Origin: Marinisporobacter sp.
GTDB taxonomy: Bacteria; Bacillota; Clostridia; Peptostreptococcales; Thermotaleaceae
Assembly (NCBI GenBank): GCA_025210395.1
Contig: JAOARV010000067.1
Span: 1-64,000, forward strand
DNA: 64,000 nucleotides
Reading direction: 5' to 3'
Program-made: the position numbers and the translations under genes
Shown: positions 9,008 to 16,984 of the stretch, piece after piece
Layout: each line of letters begins with the position of its first letter
Position numbering within the stretch: position 1 is the first letter of the stretch
The notes under the pieces: generated by a model
Seen by the model: the letters and a program-made list of their open reading frames with translations, nothing else
Databases searched by the model: none
Told to the model about the DNA's origin: nothing

Positions 9008-9484
9008 GTGAAAGTTGGCAATTTACCTGATCAAACAAGAATGGAAGTCTATAACCATATAAAAAAAAATGTCAGAAAGTATTATAAAGGATTAAAAAAT
9101 GGCTCCTTAAAATATGACTTTTTTGTTAAAACTGTCCTTTCTAAAAATCCAAAACCTAAGTGGTTAACCATCTATCCAAAATTAGAAAATGATAAAGAAT
9201 TTCAAAAATATCTTATTGGATATATCAAAAAAGAAATTGAGCGATATGCACAAATTGAAAAAACAAATCATGCTACTCATCATTTATCTAATACTGAAAA
9301 TATAAAGATCAAAGAAAGACACGAGTTAAAAACCATATTAAATAATCATGGTTATACCTTATCTATTCCTGCAAAATTTATCACTTACACAGAATCAGGC
9401 TACTTAAAGGAATATGTTCAAAATGGTACTCCCATTCCTTTTGAATGGGAAAGAATATTAAATTATATAAAAAGAACCACGTAA
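9008..9484 (+). CDS. Hypothetical protein
   Basis: A 158-residue soluble, lysine-rich, mostly helical protein starting with GTG after a strong AGGGGAGG. I do not recognise the family. It has no signal peptide, membrane segment or cysteine cluster; residues 1-80 are basic (KKNVRKYYKGLKNG), and the rest includes a short low-complexity linker around 90-100. It ends in a hairpin shared with the convergent small gene at 9503. A nucleic-acid-binding role would fit the charge but is not shown. Confidence 0.6.
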   Translation: MKVGNLPDQTRMEVYNHIKKNVRKYYKGLKNGSLKYDFFVKTVLSKNPKPKWLTIYPKLENDKEFQKYLIGYIKKEIERYAQIEKTNHATHHLSNTENIKIKERHELKTILNNHGYTLSIPAKFITYTESGYLKEYVQNGTPIPFEWERILNYIKRTT

Positions 9485-9496
9485 GTGGTTCCTTTT
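9472..9496. terminator. Bidirectional terminator
   Basis: AAGAACCAC and GTGGTTCCTT arms with a 4-5 base loop, flanked by A and T runs, between convergent genes ending at 9484 and 9503. It contains the stop codon of the plus-strand gene. Confidence 0.75.
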
Positions 9497-9502
9497 AACC
9501 TA

Positions 9503-9676
9503 CTATGCCATTGCTCTTTCAAGCTTATCTAGATGTTGAAGTGGAAACATTCTTAATAATTCTTTGAATTGTTCAACTGTTAATCCTTGGGTAGTTGTAT
9601 ATATTCTAATTTTTTCATCAACAGTTGCATTTTTAAACTTTTCTTTGATTTCGCTAAAGTTTATATTTTGTATCAT
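9503..9676 (-). CDS. Small hypothetical helical protein
   Basis: A 57-residue protein (MIQNINFSEIKEKFKNATVD...) predicted to be all-helical. The ATG at 9676 is chosen because TAGGAGTG lies eight bases before it; an upstream in-frame ATG at 9694 would overlap that SD. The segment TTQGLTVEQFKELLRMFPLQHLDKLERAM looks like two amphipathic helices. Similar small proteins occur in clostridia without assigned function. It follows hpt on neither operon nor fused transcript: hpt lies upstream of nothing here and is separately terminated. Confidence 0.6.
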   Translation of the reverse strand: MIQNINFSEIKEKFKNATVDEKIRIYTTTQGLTVEQFKELLRMFPLQHLDKLERAMA

Positions 9677-9753
9677 CTTATCACTCCTATACATATGAAT
9701 GACTTCTCTTTATTAGTATAAGAATTAAAGACTTATTTTATTCTTTGCTAAGA

Positions 9754-10293
9754 TTATTTTTGATAAACTTCTCTTTTTAATGCTGCGATAAAAGGTAAAT
9801 TTCTATACTTTTCTGCATAATCAATTCCATATCCAATAATAAACTCATCTGGAATATCAAAACCTTTATAATCTACTTTTAATTCAACTTTTCTTCTTTC
9901 AGGCTTGTCTAACAAAGTACAAATTTTCAAGCTTTTTAGCTTTCTCGATATTAAATTATCACATAAATAATGTAATGTCAGTCCTGTATCAATAATATCT
10001 TCTATAATAATTACATGTTTATCTTCGATACTTTGGTCTAAATCTTTTAGTATTTTTACAACACCTGAACTTTCTGTTGATAAACCATAACTTGATACAG
10101 CCATAAAATCTATTGTCACTGGAAGATCTATTTTTCTCATCAAATCTCCCATAAATACATTTGCACCCTTAAGTACACCTATTAATACTACTTCTTTATC
10201 TTTATATTCTTCTGTAATTTGCTTCCCTATTTCATTTACTTTCTCTTGAATTTGTTTTTCTGAAAATAAAATTTGTGCTACATCTTCTCTCAA
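9754..10293 (-). CDS. hpt: Hypoxanthine phosphoribosyltransferase
   Basis: A 179-residue purine-salvage enzyme making IMP/GMP from hypoxanthine/guanine and PRPP. Visible motifs are the PPi loop region VVLIGVLKGANVFMGDLMRKI and the PRPP-binding HVIIIEDIIDTGLTLHYL, followed by KPERRKVELKVDYKGFDIPDEFIIGYGIDY, which is typical of bacterial HPRTs. The open frame extends 54 codons further upstream, but the family start and an AGAGGTGAAGG SD support a TTG start at 10293. The upstream DUF1232 gene ends in its own terminator about 125 bases away. Confidence 0.93.
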   Translation of the reverse strand: MREDVAQILFSEKQIQEKVNEIGKQITEEYKDKEVVLIGVLKGANVFMGDLMRKIDLPVTIDFMAVSSYGLSTESSGVVKILKDLDQSIEDKHVIIIEDIIDTGLTLHYLCDNLISRKLKSLKICTLLDKPERRKVELKVDYKGFDIPDEFIIGYGIDYAEKYRNLPFIAALKREVYQK

Positions 10294-10417
10294 AACCTTC
10301 ACCTCTTTTATTTTTAATAAAATTATTATAACATAATTTCTCCTATTATGTACATTTTTATTAAAATTCATTTTAATATTCGTGTTTTGAATTTTATAAT
10401 TTTCTAAAGCATAAAAA

Positions 10418-10437
10418 AACCACCTATCTAGATGGTT
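10418..10437 (-). terminator. Terminator of the DUF1232 gene
   Basis: AACCATCT and AGGTGGTT arms with an AGAT loop, followed by TTTTTTTAT on the minus strand. It includes the DUF1232 gene's stop codon. Confidence 0.75.
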
Positions 10438-10762
10438 GATTATCTTCATCATCAAATTTATATTCTACACCTTCAATAATTTTATCTTTTTTAAATTTTT
10501 TATCTTTATTTCTGTCTTTTGTTACTACATACCCATCTAACTGGTCTGATATTTTCGAAATAATATATAGCATGAGTACTGCATCATCTATAAATCCAAA
10601 TCCTAAAATGGCTTCTGGAATCAAATCAATAGGACTGATTATATAAAACAGACCTCCTACAACCATCATTTTTTTATAAACTGAAACGTTTGGGTCTTTT
10701 ATAAATTGATAAAGTGCTCCTATTCTTTTAAATAACTTTCCTATTGCCTTTAAAATATTCAT
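10424..10762 (-). CDS. YkvA/DUF1232 family membrane protein
   Basis: A 112-residue protein with the YkvA/DUF1232 core: an N-terminal amphipathic part, VYKKMMVVGGLFYIISPIDLIPEAILGFGFIDDAVLMLYII with the family's hallmark SPIDLIP and the downstream aspartates, then a charged tail. The start at ATG 10762 is supported by an AGAGGAA; an in-frame GTG at 10795 is possible but less likely. The role of the family is unknown; members are small membrane-associated proteins found across bacteria. Confidence 0.85.
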   Translation of the reverse strand: MNILKAIGKLFKRIGALYQFIKDPNVSVYKKMMVVGGLFYIISPIDLIPEAILGFGFIDDAVLMLYIISKISDQLDGYVVTKDRNKDKKFKKDKIIEGVEYKFDDEDNQPSR

Positions 10763-10897
10763 ATTTAGATTTCCTCTTCTATTGATAGTTTTCACCCTCT
10801 CTCTTCTTAATATTTATCCTAATACTATTTTTAGTATGATACAAGCAGTAATAATTATTAAACCTTGTTCATATATTTTTGTAGGAGGTTTGTTAGT

Positions 10898-11377
10898 ATG
10901 ATGAATATATGTAATGCGCAAACTATAAGAAAAACAATCCCTATTTATAAAAAAATTCATCCACTAAAATTAATGAATCTAGTAAAAGTTTTTGGTTCTA
11001 TTTGTAATTCAAAATTTAATTGCCAAATATTAACGAAAACGCACAACAATAAATGGATTTTTAAATATCACGCTAAGGAAAAAATAACGATTACCTTGTC
11101 CTTTTGTGATATTCATAAGGAATCTTATCCTTGTATTCATATTCATGAATTTTTATTTTCTAAACAACATCAAGAATCTCAGACAGATGATAAAATTCTT
11201 AAGACCATTATTCGTCATATACACAATTTGGATTTCGAATGCCTTATATTCCATATAAAAGATTCTAACCATATTAATCTCTGTGAACTAAACAGTTTTA
11301 AAAAAAGTGGCATGAATCAAATGGTTTTATCCTTAAAACCAAAATTTATCCAAGTATCAAAACCTAATAATATCTAA
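10898..11377 (+). CDS. Hypothetical protein
   Basis: A 159-residue protein beginning MMNICNAQTIRKTIPIYKK, with an AGGAGG seven bases upstream of ATG 10898 that rules out the earlier in-frame start. It is predicted alpha/beta, without membrane segments. Features include four scattered cysteines and the histidine-rich patch CDIHKESYPCIHIHEF near residues 65-80. I do not recognise a family. It is monocistronic with a strong terminator and lies divergent from the DUF1232 gene. Confidence 0.6.
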   Translation: MMNICNAQTIRKTIPIYKKIHPLKLMNLVKVFGSICNSKFNCQILTKTHNNKWIFKYHAKEKITITLSFCDIHKESYPCIHIHEFLFSKQHQESQTDDKILKTIIRHIHNLDFECLIFHIKDSNHINLCELNSFKKSGMNQMVLSLKPKFIQVSKPNNI

Positions 11378-11382
11378 GATCA

Positions 11383-11420
11383 GGGACTTTTGTTTTTTAA
11401 AGTCCCGTATTTTCTTTTTT
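11383..11420 (+). terminator. Rho-independent terminator
   Basis: GGGACTTT and AAAGTCCC arms around TGTTTTTT, followed by GTATTTTCTTTTTT, right after the stop of the plus-strand hypothetical gene. Confidence 0.85.
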
Positions 11421-11443
11421 CATTTTTATGAAATTTTTTATAT

Positions 11444-11473
11444 TTGACAAAATAGAGCTATTTCAATTATAAT
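11444..11473 (+). promoter_or_regulatory. Promoter of the CDF transporter gene
   Basis: TTGACA (11444-11449), 18-base spacer, TATAAT (11468-11473): consensus boxes, about 55 bases upstream of the start codon. No metal-regulator operator was recognised. Confidence 0.8.
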
Positions 11474-11529
11474 TTTTAGACACGCAAAAGTGTTAATTCA
11501 TTTACCTTTTTACGAAAGGATTGATATCT

Positions 11530-12441
11530 ATGAATGAAAATGCTCGATTGTTATTAGGAAAAAAAGCTTCCTGGATTGGTATAATAGGAAATATCCTTTT
11601 AACAGGTTTAAAAATCATTATAGGGGTAATAGCTAGTAGTACGGCTATGATTGCAGATGCATTACACTCTGGTTCTGATATTATAGCTACAACGATTGTT
11701 CTTCATGGTATTAAAATATCCCATAGACCACCTGATGAAGAACATCATTATGGTCATGGAAAAGCTGAATCAATCGTTGCAAAGATTATTGCAGTTCTTC
11801 TCATTATTACAGGTATAGGTATTGGAGCATCTGCTTATCATTCCTTAAAAAGTCCTAATTTACAAGCTCCTCAATCTATAGCCATTTGGGCTGCTGGTTT
11901 ATCTATAATTGTTAAAGAATGGATGTATCGATATACAGTAAAAATAGGCAAAAAAATTGAAAGTCAAGCATTAATAGCTGATGCATGGCATCATAGAACA
12001 GATGCCTTTTCTTCCATAGCCGCCCTTATAGGGATTACAGGAGCAGTAATGGGTTATCCCATACTTGATCCCATTGCTGGTATTGTTGTAGCACTTATGA
12101 TTATAAAAGCTGGATTTTCTATATATTTAGATGCCATTAATGAATTAATGGATACAGCACCTTCTGAAGAAATTATTGAACAGCTACGAAAAATTTCTTT
12201 ATCTGTTGATGGAGTAAAAAACGTACATAAAATCAGAGCTCGAAAAAACGGTAATCAAATATATGTAGATCTAGTCATTTGTGTAGATAAATATATTACA
12301 GTAGAACAAGGTCATCATTTTGCTACCCAAGCTAAATATAATATATTAGATGCAATTCCAAATATAAAAGATGTGGTTGTTCACGTAGACCCTTATCCTT
12401 TAGAAGCTTCGGATCATCCTCAAAAAAAAGATAAAAGTTAA
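11530..12441 (+). CDS. Cation diffusion facilitator (CDF) family metal transporter
   Basis: A 303-residue divalent-metal/proton antiporter. Six membrane helices fill residues about 10-210, with the two metal-binding motifs DALHSGSD (helix 2) and DAWHHRTD (helix 5), which fit the Zn/Fe/Mn-type H/DxxxD arrangement. The cytoplasmic C-terminal ferredoxin-like domain follows (SVDGVKNVHKIRARKNG, VDLVICVDKYITVEQGHHFA, VVVHVDPY). ATG 11530 is preferred to an in-frame TTG at 11521 because AAAGGA lies nine bases before it. The aspartates and histidines would allow zinc, iron, cobalt or manganese; the specific ion is not determinable. Confidence 0.92.
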   Translation: MNENARLLLGKKASWIGIIGNILLTGLKIIIGVIASSTAMIADALHSGSDIIATTIVLHGIKISHRPPDEEHHYGHGKAESIVAKIIAVLLIITGIGIGASAYHSLKSPNLQAPQSIAIWAAGLSIIVKEWMYRYTVKIGKKIESQALIADAWHHRTDAFSSIAALIGITGAVMGYPILDPIAGIVVALMIIKAGFSIYLDAINELMDTAPSEEIIEQLRKISLSVDGVKNVHKIRARKNGNQIYVDLVICVDKYITVEQGHHFATQAKYNILDAIPNIKDVVVHVDPYPLEASDHPQKKDKS

Positions 12442-12455
12442 CTTTTATCTTTTTT
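12422..12455. terminator. Bidirectional terminator containing both stop codons
   Basis: A near-perfect palindrome, AAAAGATAAAAG-TTAA-CTTTTATCTTTT, has A/T runs on both sides. The convergent CDF and AlbA genes both stop within its central TTAA. Confidence 0.8.
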
Positions 12456-13607
12456 ATATTTTTTGAGTCCTGGCATAACCACCTTAAATAAGTTTCTTTT
12501 TTCTATATTTAAAAATTTTACATTTCCAACTCCTTCAAATAGCTTATTAATTTTTTGAAGACCAATGCCTGTTCTTAAAAATTGATTTGTATCATCTATT
12601 AATAGCAGTCTATGATACAGCCAATTATTTCTTCTTTTCGGATTATTCTCTCTCATAATAGTATGGATATTGCTTCCTTTAGGTAGTGTTCCTGGATTAC
12701 TAATTTCTACTTTATGATCTCCTAAAAGAACTACAATATCTCTTGATATATCCATATAATCTCTATGCGTTACTGCATTTGCAATACATTCAAAGATTGC
12801 TTCCTTAGGGTAATCCATATTTTTTAAATATTCTCTGATAAAGGTACGACATTCATTCAGCATCTCGCTCATATTTCCCCCAATGACATGGATTCTTTTT
12901 TTATCTTTTTTGAAGGTAATAATCTTTACAGAAACATAAGTCAAATATCTCTGAGGCGTATTACAAAACAATAAAAGACCTCCAATGGTTGGACAATATC
13001 TGTTTTTTTCACTATCAAAATGAACGATCCCTAAATTATTCCATATATTCATTCTCATTTTTTCATTTGGAAGAGCACCCATTTTCTTTAAATATTGATT
13101 AATTAATGCTTTATCCAGTACACTCATATCTAAATTATATAATGGAATTAATTCATTACTAATAAGCCCTACTTCTTGGAACATCCTCGCGATTTCAAAT
13201 CTTCTTGCAATATCTGTAGTAGATCCTCTTCTTATATGAAATGCTCCTGTTTGCCTCATTTGATGGGGTCTTTGATCACTTTTAAAAATGGTTATGATTC
13301 CAATATATTTATCATTATATTTTATACACTCTACTCGAATATTCACTGGTGGATCACATCTATGGCTTATAATTTGTTGCAGTCTTTCTTCTTGTAATTC
13401 TTCTGGTTCAATTCCCTTGATTTTTTTCTCCTTATCCTTTACACCAATGATTAAATAGCCTCTTCCTCCTATACTATTAGCAATGGCAATTACATCTTTT
13501 GCAAATTCCTTTTTTTCCGTTTCAGTTTGAAGATGTAAACTTTCTTTAAAATCAAGCTTCATTCCTTCTTTTTGTTTCATTAATATTTTTAGTTTTTGAA
13601 GATTCAT
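12438..13607 (-). CDS. AlbA_2-domain ATP-binding protein (RecG-like C-terminus)
   Basis: A 389-residue protein. The N-terminal AlbA_2/Schlafen-type nucleic-acid-binding domain is seen in EGMKLDFKESLHL, DVIAIANSIGGRGYLIIGVKD and the later RPHQMRQTGAFHIRRGSTTD. The C-terminal part (about 260-375) has the HATPase_c_4 signature AIFECIANAVTHRDYM and VEISNPGTLPKG. Proteins of this layout are usually annotated as putative DNA-binding or transcriptional regulators; some act in phage defence or stress responses, but no partner lies beside it. Its stop overlaps the convergent CDF gene by four bases. Confidence 0.85.
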   Translation of the reverse strand: MNLQKLKILMKQKEGMKLDFKESLHLQTETEKKEFAKDVIAIANSIGGRGYLIIGVKDKEKKIKGIEPEELQEERLQQIISHRCDPPVNIRVECIKYNDKYIGIITIFKSDQRPHQMRQTGAFHIRRGSTTDIARRFEIARMFQEVGLISNELIPLYNLDMSVLDKALINQYLKKMGALPNEKMRMNIWNNLGIVHFDSEKNRYCPTIGGLLLFCNTPQRYLTYVSVKIITFKKDKKRIHVIGGNMSEMLNECRTFIREYLKNMDYPKEAIFECIANAVTHRDYMDISRDIVVLLGDHKVEISNPGTLPKGSNIHTIMRENNPKRRNNWLYHRLLLIDDTNQFLRTGIGLQKINKLFEGVGNVKFLNIEKRNLFKVVMPGLKKYKKDKS

Positions 13608-13767
13608 TTAACCATTCCTTTCACAATGGTAAAATTACTTTTTATATTATGTCTATGCTATATTTCTTATATTTATTTTAAATGATCTTTTACAAAAAAA
13701 CTAGTATTTGATAATTTCCTTATCAAATGGTACTATTAATTTAATACATTATCTTAAGGGTGATTAT

Positions 13768-14667
13768 ATGGATTTTAGACAACTAGAAACTTTTATAACG
13801 ATTGCACGACTAAAAAGCTTCTCAAAAGCAGCTGATGCTCTTTTTTTAACACAACCAACTATTAGTAACCACATTCAAAACCTTGAAAATGAATTAAGTA
13901 CCATATTAATTAATCGATCTAATAAAAGGGTCACTTTGACCAAAGCTGGAGAAATTCTCTTTAGCCACGCCATAGAAATATTAAACAAAAGAGAACAAGC
14001 ACTATTTTCCCTAGAATCCTTCAAGGATAAAATTGAAGGAACCCTAGAAATTGCTTGTAGTACTATTCCTGAGCAATATATTCTTCCTCCATTGCTTAGT
14101 GCTTTCAATAAAATCTATCCCCATGTTCATTACAACCTTCTTCATTATGATTCACAACAAGTAGTAGATGGTGTTTTAAATGGTAAAATAGATTTCGGCT
14201 TCGTAGGAGCAAAGGATGCTATCAAACACTTACATTACATTGATGTACTTGAGGACAATCTTGTCATTATTGCCCCTAACACAAATCCATACAAATCATT
14301 AGATCAAATATCTATAGATTTTTTCCTTAAAGAAAAAATCATTTTAAGAGAAGCAGGCTCTGGAACTAGAAAAATATTTGAAAAGCTTTTAAATAACCAT
14401 AATATATCTTTAGATCAATTACATGTAGTCGCTTGCATAGAAAATACAGAAGCCATCAAGCAATGTGTAAAAAATGGTTTAGGCATTACGATGATTTCCG
14501 AATATGCTATAAAAAATGAAGTTCATCATAATATGCTTAAAAAATTAGAGCTAAAAGATATGGATACAAAAAGAAACTTTTACTTTGTCTATCATGAACC
14601 TAGAATTCTATCTCCTTTAGCAGAAACTTTTAAAAACTTTATGTTAGAAAATCAAAATCTTTTATAA
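13768..14667 (+). CDS. LysR family transcriptional regulator
   Basis: A 299-residue LysR-type regulator. The winged helix-turn-helix is MDFRQLETFITIARLKSFSKAADALFLTQPTISNHIQNLENEL; the periplasmic-binding-like effector domain covers about 90-295 (GTLEIACSTIPEQYILPPLL, GKIDFGFVGAKD, REAGSGTRKIFE). ATG 13768 follows AAGGGTGA. The TIPEQY/REAGSGTR pattern is shared with CysL-like and selenium-metabolism-associated clostridial regulators, so a sulfur/selenium role is possible but unproven. No target is obvious: the next gene is convergent. Confidence 0.88.
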   Translation: MDFRQLETFITIARLKSFSKAADALFLTQPTISNHIQNLENELSTILINRSNKRVTLTKAGEILFSHAIEILNKREQALFSLESFKDKIEGTLEIACSTIPEQYILPPLLSAFNKIYPHVHYNLLHYDSQQVVDGVLNGKIDFGFVGAKDAIKHLHYIDVLEDNLVIIAPNTNPYKSLDQISIDFFLKEKIILREAGSGTRKIFEKLLNNHNISLDQLHVVACIENTEAIKQCVKNGLGITMISEYAIKNEVHHNMLKKLELKDMDTKRNFYFVYHEPRILSPLAETFKNFMLENQNLL

Positions 14668-14711
14668 TCTAAAAAAATTCGCATTATGCTCCGCATATGC
14701 TCATTTCGCAA

Positions 14712-14745
14712 GTTTTATTACAAAAGGGTCCTTTTGTAATAAAAC
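14712..14745. repeat. Perfect 16-bp inverted repeat
   Basis: GTTTTATTACAAAAGG and its exact complement are separated by GT. It abuts the dispersed repeat copy 2 and is preceded by a GC-containing stretch (TTCGCATTATGCTCCGCATA...). It may be part of a larger miniature element or serve as a terminator, though no T run follows either arm. Confidence 0.7.
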
Positions 14746-14813
14746 TTACTCAAAGTAGTCAAACATTTGATTTCTCAATCATAAATTATCCACAGATTCT
14801 AAGTTTTATAATT
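14745..14813 (+). repeat. Dispersed intergenic repeat, copy 2
   Basis: The partner of 3201-3269 in the same orientation; about 62 of 69 positions match, with CAAACATTTGATTTCTCAA identical. This copy joins directly to the 16-bp inverted repeat at 14712-14745, which copy 1 lacks. Confidence 0.7.
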
Positions 14814-14828
14814 TCCTAGCAAATAAAA

Positions 14829-14854
14829 AATAATCGGATAAAAATCCGATTATT
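14829..14854. terminator. Terminator of the M18 aminopeptidase gene
   Basis: AATAATCGGAT and ATCCGATTATT arms, 4-base loop, T run on the minus strand; contains the stop codon of the aminopeptidase. It could also serve the convergent LysR gene. Confidence 0.8.
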
Positions 14855-16265
14855 CTTTTACTTTTAAAAAGGCTTTATATCCTTTGTACGCCATATAAAT
14901 ATCCATTTTACTTGCAATCTCCATAGGTGCATGCATAGAAAGTAACGGAACACCACAATCTACTACTTCTGCTCCATAATTAGCTAATATATAAGCGATC
15001 GTTCCTCCTCCTCCTTGATCAACCTTTCCTAATTCTCCAATTTGCCATATAACCTCATCCTCATTAAATATTTTTCTTAAAATTCCTAAGAATTCTGCAT
15101 TGGCATCATTAGAGCCAGATTTTCCTCTAGCACCTGTATACTTTGATAATAATAGCCCTTTACCAATAAATGCTGCATTTCTTTTATCTAAAACATCTGG
15201 AAAATTCGGGTCAAAGCCAGCACCCACATCAGCTGATAGAACCTTTGAATTAGCCAATGCTCTTCTCACCTTTAAATAATTAAAATCTTTACTTTGTAAG
15301 TTCACTAGCTCAGCTACAACATTTTCAAAAAATCTAGACTGCATTCCTGTATTTCCCATGCTTCCAATTTCTTCTTTATCTACAAGAAGGGTTACAGCTG
15401 TTTTTTTAGGATTTTCAATATCAAAAATAGCCTTCATAGCTGTATAAGAACATACTCTATCATCTTGTCCATAAGATCCTACTAAACTCTTATCAAGCCC
15501 TACATCTTTTGCTTTACTAGCAGGAACTACTTCTATTTCAGCAGTTAAAAAGTCTTCTTCCTCTATTCCATATTTATCATGAAGTAGCTTCAAAATATTG
15601 TATTTTACTTTTTCTTTTATTTCCTTATCTTCATAAGGAATGCTTCCAAGAAGTATATTTAATCCTTCTCCATCGATCCCCTCATTCAATTTCTTTTCAT
15701 TTTGATTCTTGGCTAAATGAGGTAATAAGTCTGTTATAAAAAATACAGGATCCTTTTCATCTTCACCAATTACAATTCTTATTTTTTCTCCTTTTTTATT
15801 GATCACAACTCCATGTAAAGCTAATGGTATAGCCGTCCATTGATATTTTTTAATACCTCCATAATAATGGGTTTTTAGTAAAGCTAGCCCTCCATCTTCA
15901 TATAATGGAAAAGGTTTTAAATCAAGTCTTGGTGCATCTATATGTGCACCCACAATATGCATCCCCTTCTCTATTGGCTCTTCCCCTACTACAAATAAAG
16001 CTACAGCTTTTCCCTTATTATTTGCATAGATCTTTGTCCCTAAGACGATTTCTTCTTTTCCATCTATAAAATTTTCAATATTTTTATATCCATTATTTTT
16101 AGCCTGCTTTATGATTTCCTCTGCACATTCCCTTTCTGTCTTTCCCTGGTCTAAAAAGTTTTTGTAGGTTTCACTTAATGCATATACTTCTTTCTTTTCT
16201 TCTTCTTTTATTTCTCCCCATCCATTTTTGAATTCAAAGCTTAAACTCCCTTTTTTTTCTGACAA
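14850..16265 (-). CDS. M18 family aminopeptidase
   Basis: A 471-residue cytoplasmic dizinc aminopeptidase, of the aspartyl aminopeptidase/ApeA type, removing N-terminal residues from peptides. Motifs are GAHIDAPRLDLKP (first zinc histidine and aspartate), LLVDKEEIGSMGNTGMQS (catalytic glutamate), SADVGAGFDPNFPD and, near the C-terminus, PLLSMHAPMEIASKMD (zinc histidine). Length suits the family. Translation uses TTG at 16265 after AAGGAGGGG. It is alone between degU and the repeat region and probably serves protein turnover. Confidence 0.92.
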   Translation of the reverse strand: MSEKKGSLSFEFKNGWGEIKEEEKKEVYALSETYKNFLDQGKTERECAEEIIKQAKNNGYKNIENFIDGKEEIVLGTKIYANNKGKAVALFVVGEEPIEKGMHIVGAHIDAPRLDLKPFPLYEDGGLALLKTHYYGGIKKYQWTAIPLALHGVVINKKGEKIRIVIGEDEKDPVFFITDLLPHLAKNQNEKKLNEGIDGEGLNILLGSIPYEDKEIKEKVKYNILKLLHDKYGIEEEDFLTAEIEVVPASKAKDVGLDKSLVGSYGQDDRVCSYTAMKAIFDIENPKKTAVTLLVDKEEIGSMGNTGMQSRFFENVVAELVNLQSKDFNYLKVRRALANSKVLSADVGAGFDPNFPDVLDKRNAAFIGKGLLLSKYTGARGKSGSNDANAEFLGILRKIFNEDEVIWQIGELGKVDQGGGGTIAYILANYGAEVVDCGVPLLSMHAPMEIASKMDIYMAYKGYKAFLKVKE

Positions 16266-16326
16266 AATAACCCCTCCTTCATATCCCTTTTATTGTTTCC
16301 CTTAAAACTTACAACTATGTCAAAAT

Positions 16327-16980
16327 TTATATCTTTTTAATATTATGCTTATATGCATAAATAGCTGCCTGAGTTCTATCACTTACATTGATCTTTTTAA
16401 AAATATTTGATACGTGATTTTTAACTGTTTTTTCACTGATAAATAAATCTTCTGCTATTTCCCTATTATTTTTTCCTTCTGCTATTAGACCTAATACTTC
16501 GTATTCTCTTCTTGTTAGTTTATCCTTTTTGCATTCATCATTCCCTTTCTCTTTTTTATTATATTCCTTAACCAATTCTGAAGCAAGAGACGGATGAATA
16601 TACGAATCACCCGTACATACATCTCGAATAGCTTTTATAAGACTTGCTGATTCAGCATCCTTTAATACATATCCAGATGCACCTATATTGATAGTTTCAA
16701 AAAGATATTCTCTATCATCATGTATTGTTAGCATAATAATTTTTGAATCTGTCCCCATATCTTTTAATCTTCTTAAGGCTTGTATTCCATTCATATTCGG
16801 CATATTAATATCTAATAATATTACATCAGGCTTATATTGTTGTGACTTTTTAATGGTATCTTCCCCATCAGCAGCTAATGCAACTACTTTAATGTCCTCC
16901 TCTAACTCTATAATTTGTTTAAGCCCTTGTCTCATTAGTGCATGATCATCTGCTATTAACACTTTAATTTTTCTATCCAT
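16327..16980 (-). CDS. degU: Response regulator DegU-like (NarL/LuxR family)
   Basis: A 217-residue two-component response regulator. The receiver domain has the acidic pair D11-D12, phosphoacceptor Asp57 (DVILLDINMPNMNG) and the conserved lysine in GYVLKDAES; the DNA-binding LuxR/GerE helix-turn-helix is at about 150-212 (LTRREYEVLGLIAEGKNNREIAEDL). It lies 4 bases downstream of degS and its SD (GGAGG) overlaps the last degS codons, so the two are translationally linked. By family it would control exoenzymes, motility or stress, but the regulon is not shown here. Confidence 0.9.
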   Translation of the reverse strand: MDRKIKVLIADDHALMRQGLKQIIELEEDIKVVALAADGEDTIKKSQQYKPDVILLDINMPNMNGIQALRRLKDMGTDSKIIMLTIHDDREYLFETINIGASGYVLKDAESASLIKAIRDVCTGDSYIHPSLASELVKEYNKKEKGNDECKKDKLTRREYEVLGLIAEGKNNREIAEDLFISEKTVKNHVSNIFKKINVSDRTQAAIYAYKHNIKKI

Positions 16981-16984
16981 TCTA

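Noticed and set aside
10294-10455. Upstream extension of hpt
   Set aside because: The extra 54 codons lack an SD and do not match HPRT proteins; TTG 10293 has an SD and matches the family start.
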